A DNA stretch of 64,000 bases from Chromohalobacter canadensis (GCF_034479555.1 NZ_CP140151.1:186001-250000); one strand, 5' to 3'. Numbered from the stretch's first letter, positions 8,785 through 19,061 are shown. Translations and numbers: made by a program. The notes: generated by a model from the sequence alone, not told the origin.

Positions 8785-9218
8785 GACCCACGCTCGCTCG
8801 ACGGGAGCGTCTGCGCCAGCCACTCGGCGGGGTCGACGACAAGCTCGACCGCCAGGAAGCGGCGCGCCGTGTCCACCAAGTTGCCAAGCGGCATATCGCC
8901 CGCGCTGGCCGGATCGCGTATCACCAGTAGACGTGGCAGGCGTTCGCGCTGCGACCATTGTTTGAGTTCGCGATAAGCACGCTGCAGGCCTTCCGCGCCG
9001 GAGGCGACCCAGATGCCCCAGTGCGGCGAGGAGCGCTGAGCAGTGGTGACGTCGCCGACGGCGAGTGGCAAGGTCTCCCAGGCAAGGCCGCTGAGTGACG
9101 CAAGGCGTTCACAGGTCGCCGTCACCGCCTGAGGAGTCGGATGACCGATCGTCACCAGAGCCGCCTTGTCGCGCCGCTGATTCGCATAAGCGCGCAATCC
9201 CGCCGCTTGATCACTCAT
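8781..9218 (-). CDS. degenerate FlhG-like protein without an ATP-binding loop
   Basis: The 145-residue protein starts MSDQAAGLRAYANQRR. DQAAGLR matches the DQAxxLR activation motif that FlhG proteins use at the N-terminus to stimulate the FlhF GTPase. Where FlhG/MinD proteins have the GGxGGVGKT loop, this protein has LVTIGHPTPQAVT (about residues 21-33). The second half (SGAEGLQRAYRELK, then RLLVIRDP, then ARRFLAVEL) resembles the C-terminal MinD/FlhG pattern, with the middle of the ATPase missing. The gene lies 7 bases after flhF, where betaproteobacteria carry flhG. I read it as a shortened, ATPase-dead FlhG that may keep its FlhF-activating end. The start at 9218 is chosen over 9251 because it puts DQA near the N-terminus. 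Confidence 0.7.
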   Translation of the reverse strand: MSDQAAGLRAYANQRRDKAALVTIGHPTPQAVTATCERLASLSGLAWETLPLAVGDVTTAQRSSPHWGIWVASGAEGLQRAYRELKQWSQRERLPRLLVIRDPASAGDMPLGNLVDTARRFLAVELVVDPAEWLAQTLPSSERGS

Positions 9219-9225
9219 CGTCACC

Positions 9226-11427
9226 TCAAGCTGCCTGTGAGAGCGCCGCATGCGCCGTTAGCAAGTGCATCAACCCGTGCAGCAGGGTATCGGGGCTGCG
9301 TCGCTTTCGCTCACCGGCGAGACGTTTTACCACCGGGCGCGTATCCACCGCCCAGCCGTCCTCGCTCAAGTCCATACGTAGCGCCAGAGCTGCCAGTTGC
9401 GCTGCCAGGTAGACGCGTAGCTCGCAATCCAGGGGTGCCGACGCCCCCAGCTGTTGCCACGCCGAGCGCATCAACCGCGACAGATCGTCCTGTTCGAGCT
9501 GGCGATACACGAAAGCGCGCATGTCGATATCCAGCGCATCGCCTCCATGCCCCAGCCAGTGATAGACACCCCGCCGACGCCCGCTCTCGGAATCATGACT
9601 CGTCGCAATCCACAGTTGCAGGTTGTCAGCATCGGTCTCGGCCAAGGCCACGGGCAAACGCGACAACGTCACGCGTCGCGCACGGCCACGCAGGCGGCAG
9701 GTGTGCTGGCCACAGGGCTCGGCTAGATCGACCAGCTCGCCTATCGCCAGACGTTCACCGGCATGCCAGACGCGCTGCTGCACCCGCGTGCGTGCCAACC
9801 AGGGGCTGTCCGACTCGCGCAACTGTTGCCTGACGTCGGCATCGGGCACCCGCGCGAACACATGCCAATGACTGCCCAAATGACGACGCGCCAGGGTCAG
9901 GCGTTGTGTATCCGAGGGCGGCCAACGGTGAAGAGGCCAGGCCAACGGCAAGACATCGCCGTTGGCATCCAACGGTATCATCGGCGCCGCCCAGTCCATT
10001 CCCCGTGGCTTCCCTCCCGACCAGCACAGGCCGGTCGCCTCGGCGCCATGCCATGCTTTGATCATCGACGGGGGTGCCAAATGCTCTTCGAGCCAGGTTT
10101 GCTGGATGGCAGGTGGCGACTCGCGACGGCGCCACGCGGCATCGAGCCAGGCCACACCCGGTACGCTGCGCTGCAGCGTTTCCATCACCCGCGCCAGTTG
10201 ATCGCGCTGTGCCAAGAGATCCCGCGATAGTGCTTGCAGACCCTGTCCGGAGGCCGTGGGCCGCAACATCTCGGTGAGCACACCTTCATCGAAGGTGAAC
10301 GGCGAGCCTTGCCCCACCGCCAGCGCTTCGTCCAATAATGCTGGCGCTTCGGCCAGGCGAATGTCTTCGGGCACGCGCTGACCATGCAAGACGTAATAAA
10401 GGCGCAGCCGATGGCGCATCACGACATCCAGCGCGGCCCCCAGGCGTGGCGCTTCATCGACCTTGGTCAACAAGCAACCATAAAGCGGCGCACCGGCATC
10501 CCGCGAGGCTCGCTGATAGGTCTCGACAACCTCTTCGAGCGTATCGCCGTGGCTGGCCGCATTCAGCAGCAAGAGACGCCGTACCGGCCGGGCGGCACCG
10601 CCGAGTCGCGCGATCTGCCCCGTCACGCGTTGATCGCGCTGGCTCATGCCCACGGTATCGACGATCACCATGCGCTTGCCTTCAAGTCGCGACAACAAGC
10701 CTTCAAGGTCATCTTCATGGTGTACGGCATGCACATCGACACCCAGCAGCCGGGCATAGATACGCAACTGTTCATGCGCACCGATACGATAATCGTCGGT
10801 GGTTACCAGGGCCACGTCATCCCCGCCGAAGCGCATCACGTATCGCGCCGCAAACTTGGCGGTGGTGGTGGTCTTGCCCACGCCGGTCGGCCCCACCAGG
10901 GCGAACACTCCCCCCTCCTCGAGCATCGTCGCCTCGTCATCGAGCACCTCGAGACGGGTCTCCAGTTGACGCCGGCTCCAGGCCAGCAAACGCGGATCAT
11001 CGGCATCGACATCGGCGAGCTCGTCGGGCAGCGTCTCGAGCATTTCGCGTACCAGACGGGCGCTGAAGCCGGCGGTGATCAAGCGCTGACGCAAGACCCC
11101 GCGCACTCCGGGGCGGGCGTTGCGCGGGCGAGGTGTCTCGGAAATATGCGACATCAACAATTCGCGCATGGCCTGCATTTCAGCGTACAGGCGATCCTGA
11201 CCCGGCGCGGGAGACGCCTCGGCGGAAGGTGTACCAGCCTGCGCGGGCACGGCCACGTCTTCGGCCTGCTCGACCATTGACGATTGGGCCTCTTCGGCCA
11301 CGGCCACGACCTCGACGCCGTCATCCATGCGCCGGTTGGAGAGGATCAGGGCATCATCCCCCAGCGCGTCTCGTACCTGTCGCATCGCATCGCGACTGGT
11401 AGCACCGAGGAAACGCATCACGCTCAT
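9226..11427 (-). CDS. flhF: FlhF, SRP-type GTPase with a long C-terminal extension
   Basis: The protein has 733 residues, whereas typical FlhF proteins have roughly 360-500. The N-terminus has the usual FlhF start (RFLGATSRDAMRQVRDALGDD). The NG GTPase domain spans about residues 112-372. It contains GPTGVGKTTTTAK (G1, 179-191), DDYRIGAHEQL, DTVGMSQRD (G3, about 257-265), TKVDE (G4, 321-325) and the closing GQRVPEDIRLAE. About 360 further residues follow that I cannot assign. FlhF positions and promotes assembly of flagella at the membrane. The gene overlaps flhA by 4 bases (ATGA). Confidence 0.93.
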   Translation of the reverse strand: MSVMRFLGATSRDAMRQVRDALGDDALILSNRRMDDGVEVVAVAEEAQSSMVEQAEDVAVPAQAGTPSAEASPAPGQDRLYAEMQAMRELLMSHISETPRPRNARPGVRGVLRQRLITAGFSARLVREMLETLPDELADVDADDPRLLAWSRRQLETRLEVLDDEATMLEEGGVFALVGPTGVGKTTTTAKFAARYVMRFGGDDVALVTTDDYRIGAHEQLRIYARLLGVDVHAVHHEDDLEGLLSRLEGKRMVIVDTVGMSQRDQRVTGQIARLGGAARPVRRLLLLNAASHGDTLEEVVETYQRASRDAGAPLYGCLLTKVDEAPRLGAALDVVMRHRLRLYYVLHGQRVPEDIRLAEAPALLDEALAVGQGSPFTFDEGVLTEMLRPTASGQGLQALSRDLLAQRDQLARVMETLQRSVPGVAWLDAAWRRRESPPAIQQTWLEEHLAPPSMIKAWHGAEATGLCWSGGKPRGMDWAAPMIPLDANGDVLPLAWPLHRWPPSDTQRLTLARRHLGSHWHVFARVPDADVRQQLRESDSPWLARTRVQQRVWHAGERLAIGELVDLAEPCGQHTCRLRGRARRVTLSRLPVALAETDADNLQLWIATSHDSESGRRRGVYHWLGHGGDALDIDMRAFVYRQLEQDDLSRLMRSAWQQLGASAPLDCELRVYLAAQLAALALRMDLSEDGWAVDTRPVVKRLAGERKRRSPDTLLHGLMHLLTAHAALSQAA

Positions 11428-13511
11428 GAACGGGCTCCGACGGTAGCGGTGACACGCAAGGTGCGGTCATCGGGGATTTCGGCATTGGACATCACCACCA
11501 AGTGGGTGATACGGCGACGCAGGAAGCGGGCCAGCAACGCGCGCAGACCATGCTGGACGACCAGCACCGTCGGCTCGCCACGCGCTTCCTGACGTTCCAC
11601 GGCAGCCATCGACTGCTCCATGAGAGTGTCGGCCAGGCCCGGTTCCAGGCCACCGCCATTGCTCAGCGCCTGGGTGAGTACTTGTTCGAGATTGGCTTCC
11701 AAGCCGATGACATGCATCTCTTGGTCCCCGGGGAACCACTGCTGGGTGATCGAACGTCCCAGCGCCACACGCACCATCGCGGTCAGCTCGTGGGGATCGT
11801 TCTGTTGTGGCGCATGCTCGGCCAACGTATCCAGGATGGTACGCATGTCGCGAATCGAGACCTCCTCGGCGAGCAGGTTCTGCAGGATGCGCTGCATCGC
11901 GGTTAGAGTCAGAAGCTTGGGCACCACGTCTTCGACCAGCGACTTGTTCTCGGCAGCGATCTTGTCGAGCAATTGCTGTACTTCCTGACGCCCCAGCATG
12001 TCATTGGCGTGACGATGCAGCAGGTGGTTGAGATGCGTGGCCACCACTGTACTCGCGTCGACCACGGTATAACCGTACACCTGGGCACGTTCACGCTGCG
12101 CGGCGTCGATCCACACGGCGGGCAGCCCGAAGGCCGGGTCCTGAGTCGCCGTGCCTTCCACCTGGCCCGAGACCTGCCCTGGGTCGATGGCCAGCCATTG
12201 CCCAGGATGCGCATCGGAGCGTCCCACTTCGACTCCCTTGAGCGTGATGACGTAGGTCGACGGCCCCAGCTCGAGATTGTCGCGGATATGTACCACCGGC
12301 GGTAGAAAGCCGACATCTTGGGCGAATTTCTTGCGAACGCTCTTGATGCGCCCCAGCAGTTCGCCCTTCTGGCGATGGTCGACGAGCGGGATCAAACGAT
12401 GACCGACTTCGAGGCCCAGGGTATCGACCAGTTGCACGTCATCCCAACTGGCCTCGGGCACCTCGGGCTGCGGCGGCGGTGTCTGCGGTGTCGACGCCGC
12501 GGGCTCGGCCTCACGCTGGTTGCGTCGCCACATCCACCACGCCAAGCTGCCCAGCAATACCGTAAACAGCAGGAAGACCAGATTGGGCATGCCCGGCACC
12601 AACCCCAAAAGTCCCATGACGCCGGCGGCCAGCATCAAGACCTGCGGATTGTTGAATAGTTGGCTGATCAGTTGTTGGCCGACGTCTTGGTCGGTATTGA
12701 CGCGCGACACGGTGACACCCGCCGCCGTGGAGATCACCAGCGCCGGAATCTGCGCCACCAGACCATCGCCGATGGTCAGCAAGGTATAGGTTTGCGCCGC
12801 CTCGGCAAAGCTCAGGCTGTGTTGCGCCATGCCGATTGCCAGGCCACCGATCAAATTGATCAGCATGATGATGATGCCGGCGATGGCATCACCACGCACG
12901 AACTTGCTGGCCCCGTCCATGGACCCGTAGAAATCGGCTTCTTGGGAGGTTTCCTGACGTCGCGCCCGTGCATCTTCCTCGCCGATCAAACCGGCGTTGA
13001 GGTCGGCGTCGATGGCCATCTGCTTGCCGGGCATGGCGTCCAGGGTGAAGCGTGCGCCGACCTCGGCGATACGGCCGGCCCCCTTGGTGATAACCATGAA
13101 GTTGATCACCACCAGGATCATGAATACGACCAGGCCAACGGCGAAGTTACCGCCGATCAAGAAGGCGCCGAAGGCCTCGATCACCTTGCCGGCCGCATCG
13201 CCGCCCTCGTGCCCTTCCAACAGAACCACCCGCGTGGAAGCCACATTGAGTGACAGCCGCAATAGAGTCGAAAACAGCAAAACCGCCGGGAAGGCCGCGA
13301 AATCGAGGGGCTTCTGCGTAAACATGCTGACCAGCAGCACCATGATGGCCAGGGTAATGTTAAAGGTGAACAGAAGGTCCAATACGAACGCCGGTAACGG
13401 CAAGATCATCATGGACAGGATCATGATGATCAATATGGGCCCAGCCAGGACCTTTAAACGGGTATCGCTCAGCCACTCGCGACGGCCCCATAATTGACTC
13501 AACGCATTCAT
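11424..13511 (-). CDS. flhA: FlhA, flagellar export gate protein
   Basis: This 695-residue protein has about eight N-terminal membrane segments (residues about 25-310), including the conserved cytoplasmic FHIPEP-type loop (GRIAEVGARFTLDAMPGKQMAIDADLNAGLI). A large soluble domain follows (about 340-695) that forms the nonameric docking ring for chaperone-substrate complexes and ends in a basic tail. FlhA is the proton-driven core of the flagellar type III export gate. Both ends overlap neighbours by 4 bases (flhB upstream, flhF downstream), so the genes are tightly coupled. Confidence 0.98.
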   Translation of the reverse strand: MNALSQLWGRREWLSDTRLKVLAGPILIIMILSMMILPLPAFVLDLLFTFNITLAIMVLLVSMFTQKPLDFAAFPAVLLFSTLLRLSLNVASTRVVLLEGHEGGDAAGKVIEAFGAFLIGGNFAVGLVVFMILVVINFMVITKGAGRIAEVGARFTLDAMPGKQMAIDADLNAGLIGEEDARARRQETSQEADFYGSMDGASKFVRGDAIAGIIIMLINLIGGLAIGMAQHSLSFAEAAQTYTLLTIGDGLVAQIPALVISTAAGVTVSRVNTDQDVGQQLISQLFNNPQVLMLAAGVMGLLGLVPGMPNLVFLLFTVLLGSLAWWMWRRNQREAEPAASTPQTPPPQPEVPEASWDDVQLVDTLGLEVGHRLIPLVDHRQKGELLGRIKSVRKKFAQDVGFLPPVVHIRDNLELGPSTYVITLKGVEVGRSDAHPGQWLAIDPGQVSGQVEGTATQDPAFGLPAVWIDAAQRERAQVYGYTVVDASTVVATHLNHLLHRHANDMLGRQEVQQLLDKIAAENKSLVEDVVPKLLTLTAMQRILQNLLAEEVSIRDMRTILDTLAEHAPQQNDPHELTAMVRVALGRSITQQWFPGDQEMHVIGLEANLEQVLTQALSNGGGLEPGLADTLMEQSMAAVERQEARGEPTVLVVQHGLRALLARFLRRRITHLVVMSNAEIPDDRTLRVTATVGARS

Positions 13512-14677
13512 GGTGTGTCCTTGGCGTCGGCAACGTTTTGCCTAGACGGGTCTAACTCGTCGGGCACGGGGAGGTCATTTGGCGTTTGCGGCCAGTCACC
13601 CCCTTCCTCGCGCACACGTTTCAAGCGGTAGGCCCAAGCCAGCACCTCCGCCACGGCGGTATACAGATTCGCGGGGACTTCTTGATCGATGTCCACATGC
13701 TGATTCAGGGCACGCGCCAACGGCGGCGCCTCCAGCAAGGGCACGCCATGCGCCTCGCCCAACTCGCGAATGCGCGTGGCGACCATATCCGCCCCTTTGG
13801 CCACGACGCGCGGCGCTTCCATCTGGCTCCCCTCGTACATCAGCGCCACGGCATAATGCGTGGGGTTGGTCACGATGACATCCGCATCCGGCACCTTGGC
13901 CATCATCCGCCGCCGTGCCATGGATTGCTGCTGGGCTCGCATGCGAGCCTTCACTTGGGGGTCGCCCTCGCTTTCCTTGTGCTCTTTCTTGATCTCGTCC
14001 TTGGTCATGCGGAGCTTCTTGGTAAAGCTCCACAGCTGGAAAGGCACGTCGATCAACACCACCACGATGAGTGTCGCTACGCAGAAGGCCAGGCACAACG
14101 CGGCGAGCTCCATACCCTTCGCGAGAGCTTCGCTCAACGGCAGGTTCATCAAGCCCAGAAGGTCGCCACGATGCCACCATAGAAAGATCACCGCGACACC
14201 GCCCACCAGCGTCGACTTGGCAACGGCCTTGCCCAGTTCCGCTACCGCCTGCGATGAAAACATGCGCTTCAATCCTTTCAAGGGATTGAGCTTGGACATT
14301 TGGGGCTGCAGCGACTTTGCCGTCAGCAGCCAGCCACCCAGCATTACCGGTGCTGCCAGCGCAACGACCGATACGATGAGGAACAACGGCAACAAGGAGA
14401 CCAGCGTGTTTTTACCCAACGCCCAGACATGCGACATCAGTACGGCGGTATCGAACGCTTCAGCGCGTGAAAACATGAATGACTGCTCCATGACCCCTCC
14501 TAAACTCTCGTAGAGGTGGCCACCCAGCGACCATAGCGCCATCACCCCCGCCGCCAATAGCATGAAGGTAGTCAGTTCGCGCGAGCGCGCAACCTCACCG
14601 TCTTCCTTCGCCTTGTCGAGTCGTCGAGGTGTCGGGTCTTCAGTCTTTTCCTCGTCGCTATCGCTACCCTCGGCCAT
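13508..14677 (-). CDS. flhB: FlhB, export switch protein
   Basis: The protein has 389 residues: a charged N-terminus (EKTEDPTPRRLDKAKEDGEV), four membrane segments (to about residue 215), and a cytoplasmic domain. That domain contains the self-cleavage site NPTH within VIVTNPTHYAVALMYE. FlhB cleaves between N and P and, together with FliK, switches export from hook to filament substrates. It starts the flhB-flhA-flhF run and is preceded by about 200 bases of noncoding sequence that probably hold its promoter, though I could not pick a clear one. Confidence 0.98.
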   Translation of the reverse strand: MAEGSDSDEEKTEDPTPRRLDKAKEDGEVARSRELTTFMLLAAGVMALWSLGGHLYESLGGVMEQSFMFSRAEAFDTAVLMSHVWALGKNTLVSLLPLFLIVSVVALAAPVMLGGWLLTAKSLQPQMSKLNPLKGLKRMFSSQAVAELGKAVAKSTLVGGVAVIFLWWHRGDLLGLMNLPLSEALAKGMELAALCLAFCVATLIVVVLIDVPFQLWSFTKKLRMTKDEIKKEHKESEGDPQVKARMRAQQQSMARRRMMAKVPDADVIVTNPTHYAVALMYEGSQMEAPRVVAKGADMVATRIRELGEAHGVPLLEAPPLARALNQHVDIDQEVPANLYTAVAEVLAWAYRLKRVREEGGDWPQTPNDLPVPDELDPSRQNVADAKDTP

Positions 14678-14741
14678 GGGACCTCTGACGTCGTGGCGCT
14701 AGAAACCCTTCGCCAAGGCAGATACCAAGGCGCCGAACAAC

Positions 14742-14760
14742 CGCATTCATCGAATGCGGG
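14742..14760. other. perfect inverted repeat in the flhB leader region
   Basis: An 8-bp stem (CCGCATTC / GAATGCGG) with a 3-base loop lies about 65 bases before flhB. It could be an operator-like palindrome or an RNA hairpin, and lacks a T-run on either strand. Confidence 0.35.
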
Positions 14761-14842
14761 CTATTTTCTCGGGAACGCGGGATAGCCGATCACTGGAATA
14801 GCGACTACTTAGCCATGCTATTCAGGGGACGTGAGGCTGAAA

Positions 14843-14866
14843 CGCTGCCGGGGAGCACCGGCAGCG
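14843..14866 (-). terminator. hairpin after cheZ
   Basis: A 9-bp GC-rich stem (CGCTGCCGG / CCGGCAGCG) with a 6-base loop lies just after the cheZ stop, followed on the minus strand by only a short T-run. It is a likely, possibly partial, terminator between cheZ and flhB. Confidence 0.5.
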
Positions 14867-14876
14867 CAGGGAGGGA

Positions 14877-15566
14877 TCAGAAGCCCAGGCTATCGAGGAG
14901 GTCATCGACCTGGTCTTGGTTATTGACGACATCGGTGCCTTCGGGCTTGACTTGCGGCCCGTTGAGCAGCTCATCATCGCCCTTTTGAGATTTACGCGAA
15001 CGCTCGTCAGCAAGTTGCTGCAGCTCTTCCTTGTCATGACTCTCAGGAGCGGTATCGATCAGCACTTGCACCAGCTGCTGCTCGATCTCACGAATGACAT
15101 CCATCATTTTCTTGATGACCTGCCCCGTCAGATCCTGGAAATCCTGGGCCATCATGATTTCTAGCAGCTGCGCATTGGTGGCCTTGGTCTGGGTCGGCAC
15201 ATCACGCAGGAAGTCACGCGTATCCTTCACCAACTCTTTGGCGTCGTCCAGCTCAACAGGCGCGGCGAACCATTCTTCCCAACGTTGATCGAGCTTTTCG
15301 GCCCCCGACTCCATGCGCTCTTGCAACGGCTGTGCCTGATCGATGGCGTTCAGAGACCGCTCCGCCGCTTGCTCGGTCATGTCCGCAACATAACTAAGAC
15401 GATCCCGCGCGTCGGGAATCGCTTCGGCCGCTTTTTCGATCTCCTTATCCAGCCCCAGCTCGCGCATGCTTTCGTGGAGCATGCGCGTCATCTTGCCGAT
15501 CTTGTGAATCAAATCGTCAGCGGGGATGCCATCCGCACTGTTCTCCGGCTGCGTTTCACCGCTCAT
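14877..15566 (-). CDS. cheZ: CheZ, CheY-P phosphatase
   Basis: This 229-residue mostly helical protein carries the active-site helix sequence [20 protein letters not shown], with the catalytic Asp-x-x-x-Gln type residues (D..Q). Its C-terminus, [13 protein letters not shown], is the classic CheY-binding tail found in enteric CheZ. CheZ removes phosphate from CheY-P and so ends the tumble or reversal signal. It follows cheY by 22 bases in the same operon. Confidence 0.97.
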   Translation of the reverse strand: MSGETQPENSADGIPADDLIHKIGKMTRMLHESMRELGLDKEIEKAAEAIPDARDRLSYVADMTEQAAERSLNAIDQAQPLQERMESGAEKLDQRWEEWFAAPVELDDAKELVKDTRDFLRDVPTQTKATNAQLLEIMMAQDFQDLTGQVIKKMMDVIREIEQQLVQVLIDTAPESHDKEELQQLADERSRKSQKGDDELLNGPQVKPEGTDVVNNQDQVDDLLDSLGF

Positions 15567-15588
15567 GGCCTGCCCTCCTCGTGCGAAC

Positions 15589-15978
15589 TTACTTGCCCAG
15601 TTTCTCGAAAATCTTGTCTAGCTTCTCTTCCAGCGTCGCAGCGGTGAACGGCTTCACGACATACCCATTCGCCCCGGCCTGTGCGGCGGCGATGATATTT
15701 TCTTTCTTGGCTTCCGCCGTCACCATCAGCACCGGTAGTTCCGACAGAGCATCGTCCTGACGGATTTCCTTGAGCATCGCGAGGCCATCGAGATTGGGCA
15801 TGTTCCAGTCAGAAACCACGAACTCGAAGCCACCGGCACGCAGCTTATTGAGCGCTTCCTGGCCGTCTTCTGCTTCATCGACATTATTGAAGCCCAGTTC
15901 TTTAAGCAAACTGCGCACGATGCGCCGCATGGTCGGGAAATCATCCACGACCAGAATGCTCATATTCTTATCTGCCAT
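15589..15978 (-). CDS. cheY: CheY, chemotaxis response regulator
   Basis: The 129-residue single receiver domain keeps every key residue at its enteric number: D12 and D13 for Mg2+, D57 as phosphate acceptor (in SDWNMPN), T87, Y106 and K109. It therefore should bind FliM when phosphorylated by CheA. The gene precedes cheZ and follows a receptor gene with a 114-base gap. Confidence 0.98.
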   Translation of the reverse strand: MADKNMSILVVDDFPTMRRIVRSLLKELGFNNVDEAEDGQEALNKLRAGGFEFVVSDWNMPNLDGLAMLKEIRQDDALSELPVLMVTAEAKKENIIAAAQAGANGYVVKPFTAATLEEKLDKIFEKLGK

Positions 15979-16092
15979 ACATCCTCCGATTCATTCAATC
16001 TGGCTAATCATTCACTGCGCGAACTGGTGCTCTGAAGGGGCGCATTTAACACGCCCCTAGGCGGCATGGCTTAGGCTCTTTTCAGAAAGGGC

Positions 16093-17799
16093 CTAGAATT
16101 CTTCCCACTCGTTTTCTTCGTGCGCCGTCGAGGCTCGTTTCGACGGTGCATGATGCGTCTGCGCTGAAGACTTGGACGTCATGGTGGGTGCGGACGCCGT
16201 CGACTTGGTCGCCTGCGAACGCGCCCCCGGCAACGCCTGGTGTGACGCGCCGCCCGGCAAACGGAAAGTGGTGACGACATTTTCCAAGCGCTGCGCCTGC
16301 TCTTCCAGCGACGCCGACGCGCTCGATGCTTCCTGGACGAGAGAGGCGTTTTGCTGAGTCACCTGGTCCATCTGCGTCACGGCCTGGCTGACCTGCTCGA
16401 TGCCATCGCTTTGTTCCTGCGAGGCTGCGGATATCTCATCCATGATGTCACTGACGCGTTTCACCGCCTGAACGACATCGCGCATCGTAGTTTCGGCGTT
16501 GCCCACAAGCTCGGAGCCCTGCTCGATCTGAGTGGTCGAGGTATGAATCAAGCCCTTGATTTCCTTGGCGGCCTCGGCGCTGCGGCTGGCCAGGTTACGC
16601 ACTTCGCTAGCGACCACCGCAAAGCCACGTCCCTGTTCACCGGCACGCGCTGCCTCGACCGAGGCGTTCAACGCCAGAATGTTGGTCTGGAAGGCGATCG
16701 AATCGATCATGCCAATGATATCGGAGATCTGCTTGGAACTTTCGGTGATGCCCTGCATGGTCGTGGAGACTTCCTGCATGACATCGCCGCCGCGCCCGGC
16801 AGTACTCGAGGCATCGCTGGCCAAGGAACTCGCCTGCCGCGCATTGTCGGCATTCTGACGCACGGTAGAGGTCAACTCTTCCATGCTCGAAGCAGTTTCC
16901 TCGAGCGAAGCGGCCTGCTGCTCGGTCCGCGAGGACAGGTCGGCATTGCCCGACGCAATTTCGCGGGCCCCGCCATGAATCGAGCCACTGGCTTCACGCA
17001 CGGAGGTGACCGTACCCACCAGCCCGCTTTGCATGTCGCGCATGGCGGCGAACAAGCGCCCGATTTCGTTTCTGCCACGTTCGGCGATGCGATGGGAGAG
17101 ATCGCCCTTGGCGATGTGCTCGCAATGCTCGACCGCTTCGTCCAATGGCTTGACCACGGCCTTGACCAATACCATGCGTACCAGCAACGCCAAGACCACG
17201 CCAAGCACCAGCAATACGATGGACAGAATCTCCATCAGCTGGCTGTTATCCGCATCTGCCACGATGGCGTCATCGACACGTGCTTCGGCGTACTGGATGA
17301 AGTCGCGCACGCTATCGTCGAGATCGTCCATCAGCGGGTTGATGCGCTGATCGTCCTCGATGCGCACGGCATCCTCGCCAGCGTTCATTTCACGTTCGAT
17401 CTCGTCGCGCAAGGCGGTAAAGGCGTCGTCGATGCGTGCCGCGTATTCTTCGCCGGAATTCGTCTTGGCCACCTGATCGAATTCGTTGATGCGATCACTC
17501 GCCTGGCTCACAGCGGTTTCAACCGCCCCTTGCAAGTCTTCCGTACGTTCGGTGTCTCCGGCTTCCACTGCATTGCGGTAACTGGCCAGCAGGCCTCGTG
17601 CGCGCACGAGGTTCACGGTGGCACGGTTGACGGTATTGGTCTGCTCGAAACCAATGGTACCGATGGTATCCAGTGCCTCGGCACTTTTTTGGTTGGAATA
17701 GAACCCCAATGCGCTGATGACCGCAATCATCACGACCATGATGGTCAGTGCAATTGTCAGACTAGCCCTGACCGAAAGATCGTTGAGTATTTTTCCCAT
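16093..17799 (-). CDS. methyl-accepting chemotaxis protein with adaptation tether
   Basis: The 568-residue receptor has a first membrane segment near residues 10-30, a periplasmic helical ligand-binding domain (about 35-195), a second membrane segment, a HAMP domain, and the signalling hairpin with the core [20 protein letters not shown]. The last residues, NEWEEF, match the xWxxF pentapeptide that tethers CheR/CheB in high-abundance receptors. The start at 17799 (MGKILNDL) is chosen because AGGAG sits 6 bases upstream; TTG at 17814 overlaps that site. The ligand is unknown. Confidence 0.95.
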   Translation of the reverse strand: MGKILNDLSVRASLTIALTIMVVMIAVISALGFYSNQKSAEALDTIGTIGFEQTNTVNRATVNLVRARGLLASYRNAVEAGDTERTEDLQGAVETAVSQASDRINEFDQVAKTNSGEEYAARIDDAFTALRDEIEREMNAGEDAVRIEDDQRINPLMDDLDDSVRDFIQYAEARVDDAIVADADNSQLMEILSIVLLVLGVVLALLVRMVLVKAVVKPLDEAVEHCEHIAKGDLSHRIAERGRNEIGRLFAAMRDMQSGLVGTVTSVREASGSIHGGAREIASGNADLSSRTEQQAASLEETASSMEELTSTVRQNADNARQASSLASDASSTAGRGGDVMQEVSTTMQGITESSKQISDIIGMIDSIAFQTNILALNASVEAARAGEQGRGFAVVASEVRNLASRSAEAAKEIKGLIHTSTTQIEQGSELVGNAETTMRDVVQAVKRVSDIMDEISAASQEQSDGIEQVSQAVTQMDQVTQQNASLVQEASSASASLEEQAQRLENVVTTFRLPGGASHQALPGARSQATKSTASAPTMTSKSSAQTHHAPSKRASTAHEENEWEEF

Positions 17800-17892
17800 G
17801 TCGTCTCCTGACAAGTTCCCTGGCGTCGGTTGCTGTGATTGAGTCGATGATGAATGAATCTGAGCCGCCCCGGTTTGTTATATCTGTCGTCG

Positions 17893-18966
17893 CTATACTC
17901 GCTGCGCGCGCCCCGAGGCTTCGGCGCGTTTCATCAAGGCAGCGGGGATCTCGGAAAGCGCGATGGTATCGATCGCCGCGCCCATGACGACCGCTTCACG
18001 CGGCATGCCGAATACCACGCAGCTTTCTTCGTCCTGGGCCAGGGTATAGGCACCCGCCTGACGCATTTCCAGCAGGCCCGCCGCGCCATCTCGTCCCATT
18101 CCGGTTAGGATCGCACCGATGGCGTTACGCCCAGCGCTTTGCGCGGCAGAGCGAAACAGTACATCCACCGACGGGCGGTGCCGGTTGACCGGCGGCGCAT
18201 CATCCAGGCGAATGACATAGTTAGCCCCCGAACGGGCGAGCTTCATGTGCCAGTCCCCCGGCGCGATGTAGACGTGGCCGGGCAGGACGCGCTCGCCGTC
18301 CACGGCCTCCTTGACCGATATTCGACATAGCTTGTCGAGACGTTCGGCGAAAGATTTCGTAAAGCCACCCGGCATGTGCTGGGTGACTAGAATAGCCGGA
18401 CTGTTCGCTGGCAAAGGCTCAAGCACATGGCGAATGGCTTCGGTGCCTCCCGTAGAAGCACCGATGATGATCACCTTCTCGCTCGACAATAGCGGTGCCT
18501 TGACCGGCGGCTTATCCTTCGCCGGCGGCTGCTTGGCCACAGCTTTGGGACGTGAACGTGCCGCCGCCCGGATCATGTCGGCGATCATTTCCGTATACTC
18601 GAGCATCCCCTCGCGGATACCCATTTCAGGCTTGGCAACGAAATCGACAGCGCCGAGCTCCAGCGCGCGCAGCGTGATTTCAGAGCCTTTCTGGGTCAGT
18701 GAGGACACCATCAGCACCGGCATGGGACGCAAACGCATCAAGCGCTCGAGAAAATCGAGCCCATCCATGCGCGGCATTTCCACATCCAGGGTCAACACGT
18801 CGGGATTGGTGCGCTTGATCAGATCCCTGGCCACCAGGGGATCGGGTGCCGTGGCAACGACCTCCATGTCCGGCTGGCTATCGATGATCTTGCTCATCAA
18901 ATCGCGAATCAACGCCGAATCATCGACACACAGCACCTTGATCTTGTTCGAGGTCAACGCCACCAC
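17893..18966 (-). CDS. cheB: CheB, receptor methylesterase/deamidase
   Basis: The 357-residue protein has an N-terminal receiver domain ([14 protein letters not shown], phospho-acceptor Asp in [12 protein letters not shown]) joined by a basic linker to the esterase domain. The catalytic triad is visible: Ser in [11 protein letters not shown], His in [10 protein letters not shown], and Asp in TGMGRDGA. CheB removes methyl groups from receptors when phosphorylated by CheA. The first start is GTG at 18966, with GTG and TTG options just inside; the AAGGAG ribosome site fits the inner ones slightly better. No cheD lies between cheR and cheB. Confidence 0.96.
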   Translation of the reverse strand: MVALTSNKIKVLCVDDSALIRDLMSKIIDSQPDMEVVATAPDPLVARDLIKRTNPDVLTLDVEMPRMDGLDFLERLMRLRPMPVLMVSSLTQKGSEITLRALELGAVDFVAKPEMGIREGMLEYTEMIADMIRAAARSRPKAVAKQPPAKDKPPVKAPLLSSEKVIIIGASTGGTEAIRHVLEPLPANSPAILVTQHMPGGFTKSFAERLDKLCRISVKEAVDGERVLPGHVYIAPGDWHMKLARSGANYVIRLDDAPPVNRHRPSVDVLFRSAAQSAGRNAIGAILTGMGRDGAAGLLEMRQAGAYTLAQDEESCVVFGMPREAVVMGAAIDTIALSEIPAALMKRAEASGRAQRV

Positions 18967-19053
18967 TCCTTATCTTCATGCAGGCATGTGACACAGGCCA
19001 CGCATGTCACGTCGGCCGTCACGATGTCGCGCACGACACACCCTATGAGGTTA

Positions 19054-19061
19054 CTATCGGC
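19054..19061 (-). promoter_or_regulatory. possible sigma-28 -10 element before cheB
   Basis: GCCGATAG on the minus strand matches seven of eight bases of the FliA -10 element, but the -35 region 11 bases upstream (TTCAGCGC) is poor. This is a weak candidate internal promoter for cheB and downstream genes. Confidence 0.25.

Noticed and set aside
8785..8958. Longer start for flhE
   Set aside because: It overlaps the upstream gene in another frame and would bury the signal peptide.
16037..16057. GGGGCG / CGCCCC inverted repeat between cheY and the receptor gene
   Set aside because: The 6-bp stem has a 9-base loop and no convincing T-run; too weak to call a terminator.
16351..17811. 486-codon open frame on the plus strand
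   Set aside because: It is antisense to a complete chemoreceptor gene and His/Gly-rich without motifs.
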